Source: Microbispora amethystogenes (GTDB taxonomy: Bacteria > Actinomycetota > Actinomycetes > Streptosporangiales > Streptosporangiaceae). Taken from it: a stretch of 64,000 nt of DNA. Shown in pieces: positions 44,436-53,779 of this stretch. A program made the translations under genes and the position numbers. The stretch lies in NCBI RefSeq assembly GCF_016863015.1, contig NZ_BOOB01000047.1:1-64000 (forward strand), in the 5' to 3' direction. Every line of letters starts with the position of its first letter. Position 1 is the first letter of the stretch. The notes under the pieces are model-generated. The model was given only the letters and a program-made list of their open reading frames with translations, searched no databases and was not told where the DNA came from.

Positions 44436-46879
44436 GTCGCGACCGCCGTCAAGGTGTTGGCACTGCACAGCACGCCGGGAGCGGTCAGGGCGGACGGGTC
44501 GTCCAGCACCTCGGAGGTCCGCACGAGGAAGGTGTGCGACTGTCCGGCAGGCAGTGAGACCAGCATGTCGTCCACCAGGGCGTCGGCGGCGACCTTGTCG
44601 GCCAGCAGAGCGATGTCACGGGTGAAGGAGACGGCTCGCACCTCGACCTCGTAGCCGCCGGGCAGCCTCCTGACGGCCGTGATAAGCGGCGCGGGCTCGT
44701 ACGCCAGGTCCCGATCCTCCGCGAACACGTGACAGATGCGGACGTCACCGACGCTCATCACCACCACCTCCCGCTTCGCGTCGGCGGGATCGAGCAGGTC
44801 ACCGGGCAGTTCGACGGCACCCACCGACCGGGGCGGCACGACGAGGGTCAGGTCGGCGTCGGCCAGCACGTTGCCGGCGAGCGTCTGCCGGACCGCGGCA
44901 ACCGTCCCCGTCCACGCCTCGTCGTGGTCGTTGACGGCGATCAGAACCGCCCGGCCGTCCCTCGGCTGAACGGTGAGCAACCGGGGTGCGAAGGCGTGCT
45001 TGAGGGCGTAGTAGAGGGGCTTGGGCCGTCCGTCGCCGTCCACCGCCGCCCAGGATGTGACCGGCCAGCAGTCGTTGAGCTGCCACACCAGTGCCCCGGC
45101 CGTACGCGGCCACCAGGAGCGGAAGTGCTCGACGCCGAACGCGACGGCGCGGGCCTGGTTGAGCTGCGCCGCCCAGTGCCAGTCCTCGAAGGCGGCGGGC
45201 ACGGAAAGGTGCGGCTCCATCCCCCGGTCGAGCTTGACGTCGCCGTTCTCGGCCTTCTGATGGAGCAGAAACCCCGGTGAGCTCGGCGTCATCGGCTCGT
45301 CATGGATCCACCTGGTCAGGGTGCGCCAGGTAGGCGGTGCCTGGAAGCCGAACTCGGCGCAGAAGCGCGGGATGTGGTCGCGGTAGTGGGTGTAGTCGAC
45401 CTTGTTCCAGACGGCCCATTCGTGCCGGGTGCCGTGGTCGTCGTCGTTCGGCCGTGAGTCGCCGGGGCTGTAGGGGCTACCGGGCGTGTAGGGCCGGGTG
45501 GGGTCGAGCTCCGCCACGATCCTCGGCAGCAGTTCGGTGTAGTAGCCGAGTCCCCAGGTGCGTCCCTGAAGTGTGTCGCGCCAGCCGGGCCACTCCGCGA
45601 AAGCCTCCAGGTTCTCGTTGTTGCCGTTCCACAGTGCCAGCGAGGGGCGGGAGACCAGGCGGGTGACGTTCTCCCGCGCCTCGGCCTCGACCTCGCTCCA
45701 CAGCGGCTCCTCCTCGGCATAGAAGGCGCAGGCGAAGGGGAAGTCCTGCCACACGAGCACCCCCCGCTCGTCGCAGACGTCGTAGAAGTCGTCGCTCTCA
45801 TAGACGCCGCCGCCCCAGACCCGCAGCATGTTCATGTTCGCGGCCACGGCCTGGTCGACTCTCCGGGCGATCCGCTCACGATCGACTCGGGTGAGGAAGT
45901 GGTCGTCGGGAATCCAGTTGGCGCCCTTGGCGAAGACGGGCCTGCCGTTGACGACGAAGGTGAACGGGCTGCCTGTCGAGTCGGGTTCGGTGTCAAGGGC
46001 GATCGTGCGGAAGCCGACACGTCGCCGGGCGACGTCCACCGGCTGGTCGTCCTCCAGCAGCGTGACCGTCAGGTCGTACAACGGCTGGTCACCGTAGCCG
46101 ACCGGCCACCACAGGCTCACCTGCGGCACCAGCACGGTGACCGTCGCCGCGCCTCCGGACACGGGCACGAGTTCGGAACGGCCTCCCACATCGGCCCTGA
46201 TGCTGTAGCGGCCGTCGCGGACGCGGTCGAGGTCCACGTGTACCTCGACGCGGCCGGTGTCGTCGGCGTCCACGGTCACCAGCGGGCGTACGCGGGAGAG
46301 CCGGGCGCTGTCCCAACGCTCCAGCCGCACCGGCTTCCAGATGCCGGCTGTCTGCAGGTCGGGGCCCCAGTCCCAGCCGAACGAACAGGCCATCTTGCGG
46401 ACGGCGTTGTAGGGATGAGGGTAGGCGCGCATGCGCGAGCCCAGTTTCTCCTCCACCTCCTCGGCGTGGTTCAGGGCGGAGCGGATCGTCACCACGAGTT
46501 CGTTCGCGCCGTCCTGCAGGATCGCACCCACGTCGAAGCGGTATCCGCGATGCATGTTCGCGGTATGACCGAGAAGCCGTCCGTTGAGGTGCACCGTCGC
46601 GACCGTGTCGACGCCGTCGAACACCAGGTCCACTCGCTCGCCGGGTCGCGCGGCCGACGTCTGGAAGGTCGTCGTGTACCTCCAGTCGGCGCGGTGCGTC
46701 CACACCAGTTCCGCTTCGTTCCGGTCCAGGTACGGGTCCGGAACAAGACCCGCCGCCATGAGATCCAGGTGAGAGCTGCCCGGCACCCGCGCCGGGATGT
46801 CGCAGTCGGCGACCGCCTCCGGGACGGGTCCTCCGACCACCCGCAGACGCCACCGGTCGTGCAACATCTCGCGGATCAT
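44432..46879 (-). CDS. GH2 beta-mannosidase
   Basis: 815 residues, the length of bacterial GH2 beta-mannosidases. The N-terminal jelly-roll begins WRLRVVGGPVP and includes the mannosidase-type stretch MACSFGWDWGPDLQTAGIWK; the barrel holds the acid/base Glu in ALWNGNNENLEAF and the nucleophile Glu in PRFCAEFGFQAPPT. No signal peptide. It releases mannose from the non-reducing end of manno-oligosaccharides. It is the first gene of the minus-strand operon and is preceded by a ROK-type operator. Confidence 0.93.
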   Translation of the reverse strand: MIREMLHDRWRLRVVGGPVPEAVADCDIPARVPGSSHLDLMAAGLVPDPYLDRNEAELVWTHRADWRYTTTFQTSAARPGERVDLVFDGVDTVATVHLNGRLLGHTANMHRGYRFDVGAILQDGANELVVTIRSALNHAEEVEEKLGSRMRAYPHPYNAVRKMACSFGWDWGPDLQTAGIWKPVRLERWDSARLSRVRPLVTVDADDTGRVEVHVDLDRVRDGRYSIRADVGGRSELVPVSGGAATVTVLVPQVSLWWPVGYGDQPLYDLTVTLLEDDQPVDVARRRVGFRTIALDTEPDSTGSPFTFVVNGRPVFAKGANWIPDDHFLTRVDRERIARRVDQAVAANMNMLRVWGGGVYESDDFYDVCDERGVLVWQDFPFACAFYAEEEPLWSEVEAEARENVTRLVSRPSLALWNGNNENLEAFAEWPGWRDTLQGRTWGLGYYTELLPRIVAELDPTRPYTPGSPYSPGDSRPNDDDHGTRHEWAVWNKVDYTHYRDHIPRFCAEFGFQAPPTWRTLTRWIHDEPMTPSSPGFLLHQKAENGDVKLDRGMEPHLSVPAAFEDWHWAAQLNQARAVAFGVEHFRSWWPRTAGALVWQLNDCWPVTSWAAVDGDGRPKPLYYALKHAFAPRLLTVQPRDGRAVLIAVNDHDEAWTGTVAAVRQTLAGNVLADADLTLVVPPRSVGAVELPGDLLDPADAKREVVVMSVGDVRICHVFAEDRDLAYEPAPLITAVRRLPGGYEVEVRAVSFTRDIALLADKVAADALVDDMLVSLPAGQSHTFLVRTSEVLDDPSALTAPGVLCSANTLTAVAT

Positions 46880-46920
46880 GTGCCCTCTTCCCTCGGGTGC
46901 CGAGTAGCCGTCTGCGCTAC

Positions 46921-46950
46921 TTGCTTACTTAAACTATCGAAGTTAGTCAA
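46921..46950 (-). promoter_or_regulatory. Promoter and imperfect operator of the beta-mannosidase operon
   Basis: Read on the minus strand: TTGACT (46950-46945), a 17-bp spacer, then TAAGCA. The same stretch contains half-sites TTGACTAACTT and, inverted, TTGCTTACTT, similar to the TTGACTTACTT half of the operator at 48352. The -35 box lies over the stop codon region of the upstream ROK gene. A ROK protein bound here would block the GH2-GH36 operon. Confidence 0.5.
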
Positions 46951-48232
46951 CCTCCGACGCGACGAGGGAATAGGGAAGCGCGACGGGCTCGGCGTCCAGC
47001 CTCTCCGGCAGGCGGGCGGCCTGGCTGAGGGGCACCAGTTCCGACTCCAGCACCAGCGCGGCGGCGCCGACGGCGGAGGCGGTGGCGGCCGAGCGTGAGA
47101 GCCGTACGTCCACAGGCTGCGCGGCGCGCGAGAAGGCCGTCCGCTGGAGCTCCTGCTGGACGACGGGGAGGTAGACCGAGCCCGCGATCGCGAAGCCCGG
47201 CCCGGTCAGCACGAGGACTTCGAGGTCCATGATGTTGGCCAGGCTACGGGCCGCCGCCGCGATGTAGCGGGCCGACCTCTCGAGCAGCGCCAGGGCACCC
47301 GGCTGGCCCCTGGAGGCCGCCCGGCTGATCGCGGCGAAGTCGGCGGCGGTCGAGCCGTGCCTCCCACGGGCCCCCAGGCCGACGGCCTCGGCCAGCGCGG
47401 CGTCCGCCTGCACGGCCGTCACCACCGCGGCGGTGCCGGCCATCACCTCCGCGCAGCCCTGGGCTCCGCACCAGCACTCAGGGCCGTCCATGTCGACGCA
47501 GATGTGCCCGAATTCGCCCGCGTTACCGTTGGGGCCGCGGTAGGTGATGCCGTTGATGACCAGGCCGGCGCCGATCCCCGTACCGAGATAGACGACCGCT
47601 GCCGATGTGGCGCCGCCGAAGCCGCCCGACCAGTGCTCACCCAGCGCCGCGGCGGTGGCGTCGTTGTCGAGCACCACCGGCAGGCCCGTCGCACGCTCCA
47701 GCGCTTCGCCCAGCGGGAACCCCTCCCAGTGCCGCATGGTCGGCGGCGCGAGGCCCACCCCGGGAGCGGAGCTGCGCGGGCCGGGAGAGACCAGGCCGAC
47801 GCCGAGCACGCGTCCGCGCCGCACGCCGATGCTCTCGATCAGCCTGGAGATCTCCTCGGCCGTCCGCGACACGACGGTGTCCGGCTCCTCCGCGCCGGCG
47901 CCGCGCCGCACGATGCGGGCCACCACGGTTCCGGCGAGATCGGTCAGGACGTACGTCATGGCGCCGTGGTCGAGATGGACGCCCACCGCGTAGCGGGCGG
48001 TGTGGTTGAGCTGGAGCAGGATCCGCCGCTTGCCACCCGTCGACTCCGCGCGGCCGGTCTCCACCACCAGGCCCTCCTCGATGAGCCGGCGGACCAGCGC
48101 GGAGATCGTGGGCCCGGTGAAGCCGGTGGCGGCGACCAGCCCGACGCGGCTGATCGTGCCCGCGGCCCTGATCGCGTCCAGGACGGCGGCCTTGCTGCTC
48201 GCGTGCGGCTTCGCCCTTGCTCCTGTGCTCAC
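46943..48232 (-). CDS. ROK-family transcriptional repressor 1
   Basis: 429 residues from the GTG at 48232. N-terminal winged HTH (about 15-75: AAVLDAIRAAGTISRVGLVA, TGFTGPTISALVRRLIEEGL) fused to a ROK sugar-kinase-like domain: DNDATAAALGEHWSGG, GTGIGAGLVING, and the zinc motif GHICVDMDG with CWCGAQGCAEV. The upstream extension to 48310 lacks coding character. It lies between two divergent sugar operons, and both flanks have TTGACTwACTT half-sites, so it probably represses GH2-GH36, the transporter operon and itself, with a mannose- or oligosaccharide-derived inducer. Confidence 0.88.
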   Translation of the reverse strand: MSTGARAKPHASSKAAVLDAIRAAGTISRVGLVAATGFTGPTISALVRRLIEEGLVVETGRAESTGGKRRILLQLNHTARYAVGVHLDHGAMTYVLTDLAGTVVARIVRRGAGAEEPDTVVSRTAEEISRLIESIGVRRGRVLGVGLVSPGPRSSAPGVGLAPPTMRHWEGFPLGEALERATGLPVVLDNDATAAALGEHWSGGFGGATSAAVVYLGTGIGAGLVINGITYRGPNGNAGEFGHICVDMDGPECWCGAQGCAEVMAGTAAVVTAVQADAALAEAVGLGARGRHGSTAADFAAISRAASRGQPGALALLERSARYIAAAARSLANIMDLEVLVLTGPGFAIAGSVYLPVVQQELQRTAFSRAAQPVDVRLSRSAATASAVGAAALVLESELVPLSQAARLPERLDAEPVALPYSLVASEVD

Positions 48233-48350
48233 TGCCACCCCGCCTTGGCCTGAATCCCGTCGGCCTGCGGTGAGCGTACAAGCCCGCTTCGCGACCCCAT
48301 AGAGCCGCACACTACGCCGGAGCGGCCGGCCCTGAAATTTTCACGACCCG

Positions 48351-48379
48351 TTGACTTACTTAAGTCAGCGAATTAACAA
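48351..48379 (+). promoter_or_regulatory. Promoter and operator TGACTTA-CT-TAAGTCA of the transporter operon
   Basis: A perfect 7-bp inverted repeat with a 2-bp spacer lies at 48352-48367. It overlaps a TTGACT -35 box (48351-48356); a TAACAA -10-like box follows 17 bp later. It sits between the start of the ROK repressor (48232, minus) and the binding-protein gene (48412), so it can control both. Confidence 0.65.
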
Positions 48380-48411
48380 TGCTCAGCATCGTTCGAGAGG
48401 ACTTTCCCGCT

Positions 48412-50121
48412 ATGTCCATCAAGACATCCCGCGCGGCGGCCGGACTCGCTGCGTTGACACTGGTCGCCGGATGCTCATCGTCCGGAGGCTCGCCGGGACA
48501 GGCGGCCGGAGCGACGTCCGGGGCCGACGGATCGGCGGCCTCCTCCGAGCCTCTGGTCGTGTACACCGGCGGGTCAGGTGACATCCAGCCCATCTTCAAC
48601 CCGTACCTGCCGGGGGCCCTCGGCGGCGGGGGAACGATCTTCGAGCCGTTGTTCTTCTACAACACCGTGCGCAGCGAGGGCGCACCCAGGCCCCGGCTCG
48701 GCGAGAGCTTCTCCTGGAACGACGACGGCACGGAGCTGTCGATCTCGCTGCGCAGCGGCGTCAAGTGGTCCGACGGCCGGCCGTTCACCGCCGACGACGT
48801 CGTGTTCACGCTGAAAATGATCACGGAGCACAAGGCCATGAACGGCACGGGCTACCAGGGCAGGGCGACCGCCACCGACGCCACCCACGTGGTGATCAAA
48901 TTCGACGAGCCGGCCTTCGTGGACGGCCCGCAGGTGCTCGGCCGGATCTGGATCGTGCCCGAGCACAAGTGGAAGGACATTCCCGACCCCACGAAGGAGC
49001 AGCTGCGCGAGCCCGTCGGCACCGGGCCCTACGTGGTGGACGAGCTCAAGCCCCAGGCGTTCACGTTGAAGGCGAACCCGAACCACTGGGGTGGCGAGCC
49101 CGCCGTGAAGAAGATCCGTTTCCCCTCGTTGTCAGGCAACCAGTCCGGCGCCACCGCGCTCAAGGCCGGCCAGATCGACTGGCAGACCGGACCGGTGCCG
49201 GACATCGCGAACGTGGAGCAGAGCTATCCCGGGTACAAGCTGATCACCACTCCGGTGAACCAGATGGTGCTGGACACCTGCGCCAACGCCGACCTGGGGT
49301 GCAAGGGCCCGCAGACCGACCCGGCCGTCCGCCAGGCGATCTACTATGCCGTCAACCGGACCCAGCTGAACGCGCTGGCATTCGAGAACACCAGCGCCGA
49401 GATCTCGCCGAGCATGGCCCTGCTGCAGCGGGACCAGGCGGTCATCTCCGGCCGGCTGCAGAACAAGGTCGCGCCGATGCGACCGGACGCGGCGAGGGCG
49501 CAGCAGATCCTGGAGAGCGCGGGCTACGCCAAGGGCGCCGACGGGATCTACGTCAAGGACGGCAAGCCCGTCAAGCTGACACTCAAGACGGTCGCCGGGT
49601 GGACCGACTACATCACCGCGGCCTACACACTGAGCCAGCAGCTGGCGAAGGCCGGCATCAAGGTGACCGCGCAACAGCTGTCGTACAACGAATGGGCCGA
49701 CGCGCGGGGGCGTGGCGACTTCGAGCTGATGCTCGACTCGTTGTTCCAGGGACCGGCCGCCGACCCGTTCTACGTCTACAGCTACTTCTACAGCACCGAC
49801 ACCACCGACAAGGTCGGCGGGACGCCCGGCGCGAACGTCAGCCGCTTCTCCGATCCCGACGTGGACAAGGCCATCGCCGCACTGAAGAAGATCAACGTAT
49901 CGGACACCGCGGCGCGGCAGCCGTACTTCGACACGATCCAGACCCGCATCGAGCAGTCGATGCCCTATGTCCCGCTGCTCACCCAGGGGACGATCAACAT
50001 CTACAACGCCAGGAAGTTCACCGGCTGGCCGACCAAGGAGGACCTGTACGCCTTCCCGGCGGCCTGGCAGGCTCCGGACGCCTCGGAGATCTATCTGCGG
50101 CTCAGGCCCACGGGCAAGTGA
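48412..50121 (+). CDS. Family 5 (Opp/Dpp-type) ABC substrate-binding lipoprotein
   Basis: 569 residues. Lipoprotein signal ending LTLVAGC with Cys21. The family-5 SBP fold is clear: IFEPLFFYNTV, LSISLRSGVKWSDGRPFTAD, VGTGPYVVDEL, NRTQLNALAF and QQLAKAGIKVTAQQLSYNEW. Family 5 is named for peptide uptake, but many members in carbohydrate loci bind cello- or manno-oligosaccharides. Given the flanking GH2, GH36, GH5 and GH42 genes, oligosaccharide is the likelier ligand. The ATG at 48412 is chosen over 48379 because the signal peptide starts there. Confidence 0.9.
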   Translation: MSIKTSRAAAGLAALTLVAGCSSSGGSPGQAAGATSGADGSAASSEPLVVYTGGSGDIQPIFNPYLPGALGGGGTIFEPLFFYNTVRSEGAPRPRLGESFSWNDDGTELSISLRSGVKWSDGRPFTADDVVFTLKMITEHKAMNGTGYQGRATATDATHVVIKFDEPAFVDGPQVLGRIWIVPEHKWKDIPDPTKEQLREPVGTGPYVVDELKPQAFTLKANPNHWGGEPAVKKIRFPSLSGNQSGATALKAGQIDWQTGPVPDIANVEQSYPGYKLITTPVNQMVLDTCANADLGCKGPQTDPAVRQAIYYAVNRTQLNALAFENTSAEISPSMALLQRDQAVISGRLQNKVAPMRPDAARAQQILESAGYAKGADGIYVKDGKPVKLTLKTVAGWTDYITAAYTLSQQLAKAGIKVTAQQLSYNEWADARGRGDFELMLDSLFQGPAADPFYVYSYFYSTDTTDKVGGTPGANVSRFSDPDVDKAIAALKKINVSDTAARQPYFDTIQTRIEQSMPYVPLLTQGTINIYNARKFTGWPTKEDLYAFPAAWQAPDASEIYLRLRPTGK

Positions 50122-50125
50122 GCCG

Positions 50126-51121
50126 ATGCGGTACTACGTCCGCAAGTTCGGTTTCTACCTGGCCGCCTTGTGGGCGGCGGTCACACTGAACTTCTTCATC
50201 CCCCGGATGATGCCGGGCGACCCCGTGAGCATCCTGATGGCGAAGCTGCAGCAGCGGGGCGGCTCGGTGAACCCCGAGGCTCGCAGAGCCTACGAACTGC
50301 TGCTCGGCACCGACACGGGCGAGCCGTTGGCCAAGCAGTATCTGTCCTATCTCGGCAACATGCTGCACGGCGACTTCGGCATCTCGGTCAGCGCCTACCC
50401 GGTGCCCGTCTCGGAGGTCATCGCGACCTCCCTGCCCTGGACGGTCGTGCTGGTGGGCATCGCGACGGTGCTGTCGGTCCTGGTCGGCGCCGGGCTGGGA
50501 ATGGTGGCGGGATGGCGGCGGGGCACCTGGCTCGACTCGCTGGTGCCCGCGACCACGGTGCTGGCGGCGGTGCCCTACTTCTGGCTGGCGCTCGTCCTCG
50601 TCGCCGTCTTCGGGTCCGCGCTGGGCTGGTTCCCGCTCATCGGCGGCTACGACGTCGACTTCACCCCCGGATGGAACCTCGACTTCCTCGGCTCGGCCGT
50701 CCACCACGGCATCCTGCCCGCGCTGACGATCGTGATCTCTTCGGTGGGCGGCTGGCTGCTGGGCCTACGCAACATGATGGTGTCCACGTTGTCCGAGGAC
50801 TATGTGCTCACCGCCACCGCGAAGGGGCTGCCGGACAGGCGCGTGATGATCTGGTACGCCGCACGCAACGCGGCACTGCCGTCGATCGCCGGGTTCGCCA
50901 TCTCCCTCGGGTTCGTGGTGGCCGGCTCCATCGTCACCGAACAGGTGTTCTCCTACCCCGGCATCGGCTCCAAGCTGCTTGAGGCCGTGCAGAACAACGA
51001 CTACGCGCTCATGCAGGGCATCTTCCTGGTCACGACCGTGGCGGTGCTCGGCGCCAATCTGGTGGTCGACCTGCTCTACAGCGTTATCGACCCCCGAACC
51101 CGCGCGGGAGCGAACGCATGA
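50126..51121 (+). CDS. OppB/DppB-like ABC permease
   Basis: 331 residues, six membrane helices, starting with the usual MRYYVRKFGFYLAALWAAVT, with FFIPRMMPGDPV, the GDFGISV motif, an EAA loop around YVLTATAKGLPDRRVMIWYA, and the closing GVV/VVDLLYSVIDPRTR. It starts 4 bp after the binding protein and overlaps the next gene by 4 bp (ATGA). It forms the membrane channel with the permease half of the next protein. Confidence 0.92.
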   Translation: MRYYVRKFGFYLAALWAAVTLNFFIPRMMPGDPVSILMAKLQQRGGSVNPEARRAYELLLGTDTGEPLAKQYLSYLGNMLHGDFGISVSAYPVPVSEVIATSLPWTVVLVGIATVLSVLVGAGLGMVAGWRRGTWLDSLVPATTVLAAVPYFWLALVLVAVFGSALGWFPLIGGYDVDFTPGWNLDFLGSAVHHGILPALTIVISSVGGWLLGLRNMMVSTLSEDYVLTATAKGLPDRRVMIWYAARNAALPSIAGFAISLGFVVAGSIVTEQVFSYPGIGSKLLEAVQNNDYALMQGIFLVTTVAVLGANLVVDLLYSVIDPRTRAGANA

Positions 51122-52881
51122 CCGATCTCGGTCCGGATTCCCCGGCGCCCCGGCGCGCCGCGCTGCCCCGGTTGTCGCCCAAACTGGTCACCGGGCTCGC
51201 CCTGATCACCGCGATCACCCTGTTCGGCGTCGCCGGCCCGCTCCTCCTCGGCGATCCGGACGCGATCAACGACATCGGACTGACGTCGCCCGGCGGAGGC
51301 CACGTCCTCGGCACCACGCAGATGGGCCAGGACGTGCTGGCCCAGATCGCGTACGCGACCAGGGGATCGCTGTACATCGGCGTGCTCGTCGGCGTGATGG
51401 CCACGGTCCTGTCGGCGCTGTTCGGCATCGTGGGCAGCTACGTCGGCGGCGTGGTGGACGAGGCGTTCTCCCTGTTCTCCAACGTGATGCTGGTGATACC
51501 CGGTCTCCCACTGGTCATCGTCATCTCCGCGTTCGTGCCGCCCGAGCAGCGAGGGGCGTGGACCATCGCGGTGGTGCTCGCGATCACCGGCTGGGCCGGG
51601 TCGGCCCGGGTGCTTCGCGCGCAGACGCTGACGTTGCGCAACCGGGAGTACGTCCTGGCCGCCCGCGTGGCGGGGGAGCCGGCATGGCGGATCATCACCG
51701 TCGAGATCCTGCCGAACCTCCTGCCGCTGCTGGCCTCCCAGTTCGTGTTCTCGGTGATCGCGGCGATCCTGTCAGAGGCCGGTCTGTCGTTCCTCGGGCT
51801 CGGCGCTTCGAACTCCTCCACCCTCGGCACGATGCTCTACTACGCCCAGAACGGCTTCGCGCTCCAACGCGGCGCGTGGTGGTGGTTCGCGCCGCCGGGC
51901 CTGATCATCGCGCTGTTCGGATGCGGCCTCGCGCTGGTCAACTTCAGCATCGACGAGATCATCAACCCCAGGCTGCGCGCCGTACCACGCCGGATCCGGC
52001 ACCCGCGGCGCGAGCCGGCGCCGGTCGGGCGGCCCTCGCAGGACGTCGTCGTGAGTGTGCGGAACCTGTCGGTGACCTACGGAAACACGGTGCAGGCGGT
52101 CAAGGACGTGTCGCTGGAGGTGCGGCGGGGCGAGATCCTGGGCCTGGCCGGCGAGTCGGGCAGCGGGAAGACGACGCTCGCGTACGCGATCAACCGCCTG
52201 CACCGGCCGCCGGCGGAGGTCACCGCCGGATCGGTCACATTCCATCACCGGGACGGCGGGGACACGGACGTGCTCGCCCTGCCGTCCGGCGAGCTGCGGG
52301 CCTTCCGGTGGTCGCAGATGTCGGTGGTGTTCCAGGGAGCGATGAACTCGCTGAACCCTGTCATGACGATCCGGGCGCAACTGGAGGACGTGCTCACCAC
52401 GCACCGCCCCCGGCTCTCGCGGCACGACCGCCGGGCGCGCTGCGCCAGGGCGTTGGAGCTGGTGGGCGTGGACCCCGCGCGGCTGCGCTCCTACCCCCAC
52501 GAGCTGTCCGGAGGCATGCGACAGCGCGTCATGATCGCAATGGCCATGCTGCTCGACCCGCAGGTCATGATCATGGACGAGCCGACCAGCGCCCTCGACG
52601 TGGTGGTGCAACGAGGCATCCTCCGCGAGATCCTGCGCCTGCGCGACGAGCTGGGATTCGGGATCGTGCTCATCACCCACGACCTTCCCCTTCTCCTTGA
52701 GGTGAGCGACCGCATCGCCGTGATGCTGGGCGGGGAGATCGTCGAGTGCGCGGCGGCTGAGGAAGTCCTCGCCCGGCCCCGCCATCCCTACACCCGGCGC
52801 CTGCTCGGATCGTTTCCCAGCCTCACGGGTGAGCGCGGCGCGTTCGTCCGCACCGGTGAGGCCACCGGAGGTGCGCGGTGA
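51118..52881 (+). CDS. Fused ABC permease-ATPase (DppC-DppD type)
   Basis: 587 residues. Residues about 20-290 are a DppC-like permease (LGTTQMGQDVLAQIAYATRG; EAA loop YVLAARVAGEPAWRIITVE; SEAGLSFLGLG). After an Arg/Pro linker, residues about 310-587 are a DppD-like ATPase with Walker A GESGSGKTT (about 345), signature HELSGGMRQRVMIAMA, Walker B MIMDEPTSALD and the C-terminal oligopeptide-type HPYTRRLLGSFPSL. Permease-ATPase fusions of this kind occur in other actinobacteria. It overlaps both neighbours. Confidence 0.92.
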   Translation: MTDLGPDSPAPRRAALPRLSPKLVTGLALITAITLFGVAGPLLLGDPDAINDIGLTSPGGGHVLGTTQMGQDVLAQIAYATRGSLYIGVLVGVMATVLSALFGIVGSYVGGVVDEAFSLFSNVMLVIPGLPLVIVISAFVPPEQRGAWTIAVVLAITGWAGSARVLRAQTLTLRNREYVLAARVAGEPAWRIITVEILPNLLPLLASQFVFSVIAAILSEAGLSFLGLGASNSSTLGTMLYYAQNGFALQRGAWWWFAPPGLIIALFGCGLALVNFSIDEIINPRLRAVPRRIRHPRREPAPVGRPSQDVVVSVRNLSVTYGNTVQAVKDVSLEVRRGEILGLAGESGSGKTTLAYAINRLHRPPAEVTAGSVTFHHRDGGDTDVLALPSGELRAFRWSQMSVVFQGAMNSLNPVMTIRAQLEDVLTTHRPRLSRHDRRARCARALELVGVDPARLRSYPHELSGGMRQRVMIAMAMLLDPQVMIMDEPTSALDVVVQRGILREILRLRDELGFGIVLITHDLPLLLEVSDRIAVMLGGEIVECAAAEEVLARPRHPYTRRLLGSFPSLTGERGAFVRTGEATGGAR

Positions 52882-53735
52882 CCACGCTCGACGTGAAGGA
52901 CCTCGTCAAGGACTTCCGCATCCGGACCGGTCTGCGCGGACGGCGGCTGCGGGCGGTGGACCACGTCTCGTTCACGCTCACGCCCGGCCGTACGGTCGCC
53001 CTGGTCGGGGAGTCGGGTTCGGGCAAGTCCACGATCGCCAGGATCATCGCCCGGCTGGAACGGCCCACCGCCGGACAGGTCGTCGTGCAGGATGACGACG
53101 GCGGCCGGGTGCCCGATCGGGCGTACCGCGACCACGTGCAGATGGTGTTCCAGGACCCGTTCTCCTCACTGAACCCCTTCCACACCGTCGAGCACCATCT
53201 GATCCGCCCGCTGCTGCTGCACGGGCGGGCCCGTACCGGTGCCGAGGCCCGGAAGAAGGCCGGCGACCTGCTGGAACGGGTCAACCTACCGGCACGCGAC
53301 ATCGTCCACCGCCGCCCACACGAGCTGTCCGGCGGCCAGCGGCAGCGGGTCGCCATCGCCCGCGCGCTCGCGCCGGGGGCGAAGGTGGTCGTGGCCGACG
53401 AGCCCGTGTCGATGCTGGACGTCTCCATCCGGCTGGGCGTGCTGAACCTGCTGGCGCGCCTGCAGCGCGAGGAGAACCTCGCCGTTCTCTACATCACCCA
53501 CGACCTGGCCACCGCACGGCACTTCTCCGACGACATCCTCGTGCTCTACCGAGGCCGGGTCGTGGAGCGCGGCCCGGCCGACGAGGTCATCCTCGCCCCG
53601 CGGCACCCCTACACCCGGCTCCTGGCCGCCGCCTCGCCGGACCCGGAGGCGCGCGGCCGTTCGTTCGACATCGATGCGGCGGCCGTCGTGGCCGCCGGCG
53701 AGGCTCCCGCCTACGACCATCGGATCCAGTCGTGA
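52878..53735 (+). CDS. OppF/DppF-like ABC ATPase
   Basis: 285 residues. Walker A GESGSGKSTIARII, signature HELSGGQRQRVAIARALAPG, Walker B VVADEPVSMLD and the family C-terminus HPYTRLLAAASPDPEARG. The GTG overlaps the previous stop by 4 bp. It completes the Opp-type importer with the ATPase half of the fused subunit. Confidence 0.92.
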   Translation: MTTLDVKDLVKDFRIRTGLRGRRLRAVDHVSFTLTPGRTVALVGESGSGKSTIARIIARLERPTAGQVVVQDDDGGRVPDRAYRDHVQMVFQDPFSSLNPFHTVEHHLIRPLLLHGRARTGAEARKKAGDLLERVNLPARDIVHRRPHELSGGQRQRVAIARALAPGAKVVVADEPVSMLDVSIRLGVLNLLARLQREENLAVLYITHDLATARHFSDDILVLYRGRVVERGPADEVILAPRHPYTRLLAAASPDPEARGRSFDIDAAAVVAAGEAPAYDHRIQS

Positions 53736-53779
53736 GGCGGCAGATCTCCGGATCCGCAAAGGAGAAAGAGGAAAGCCCA

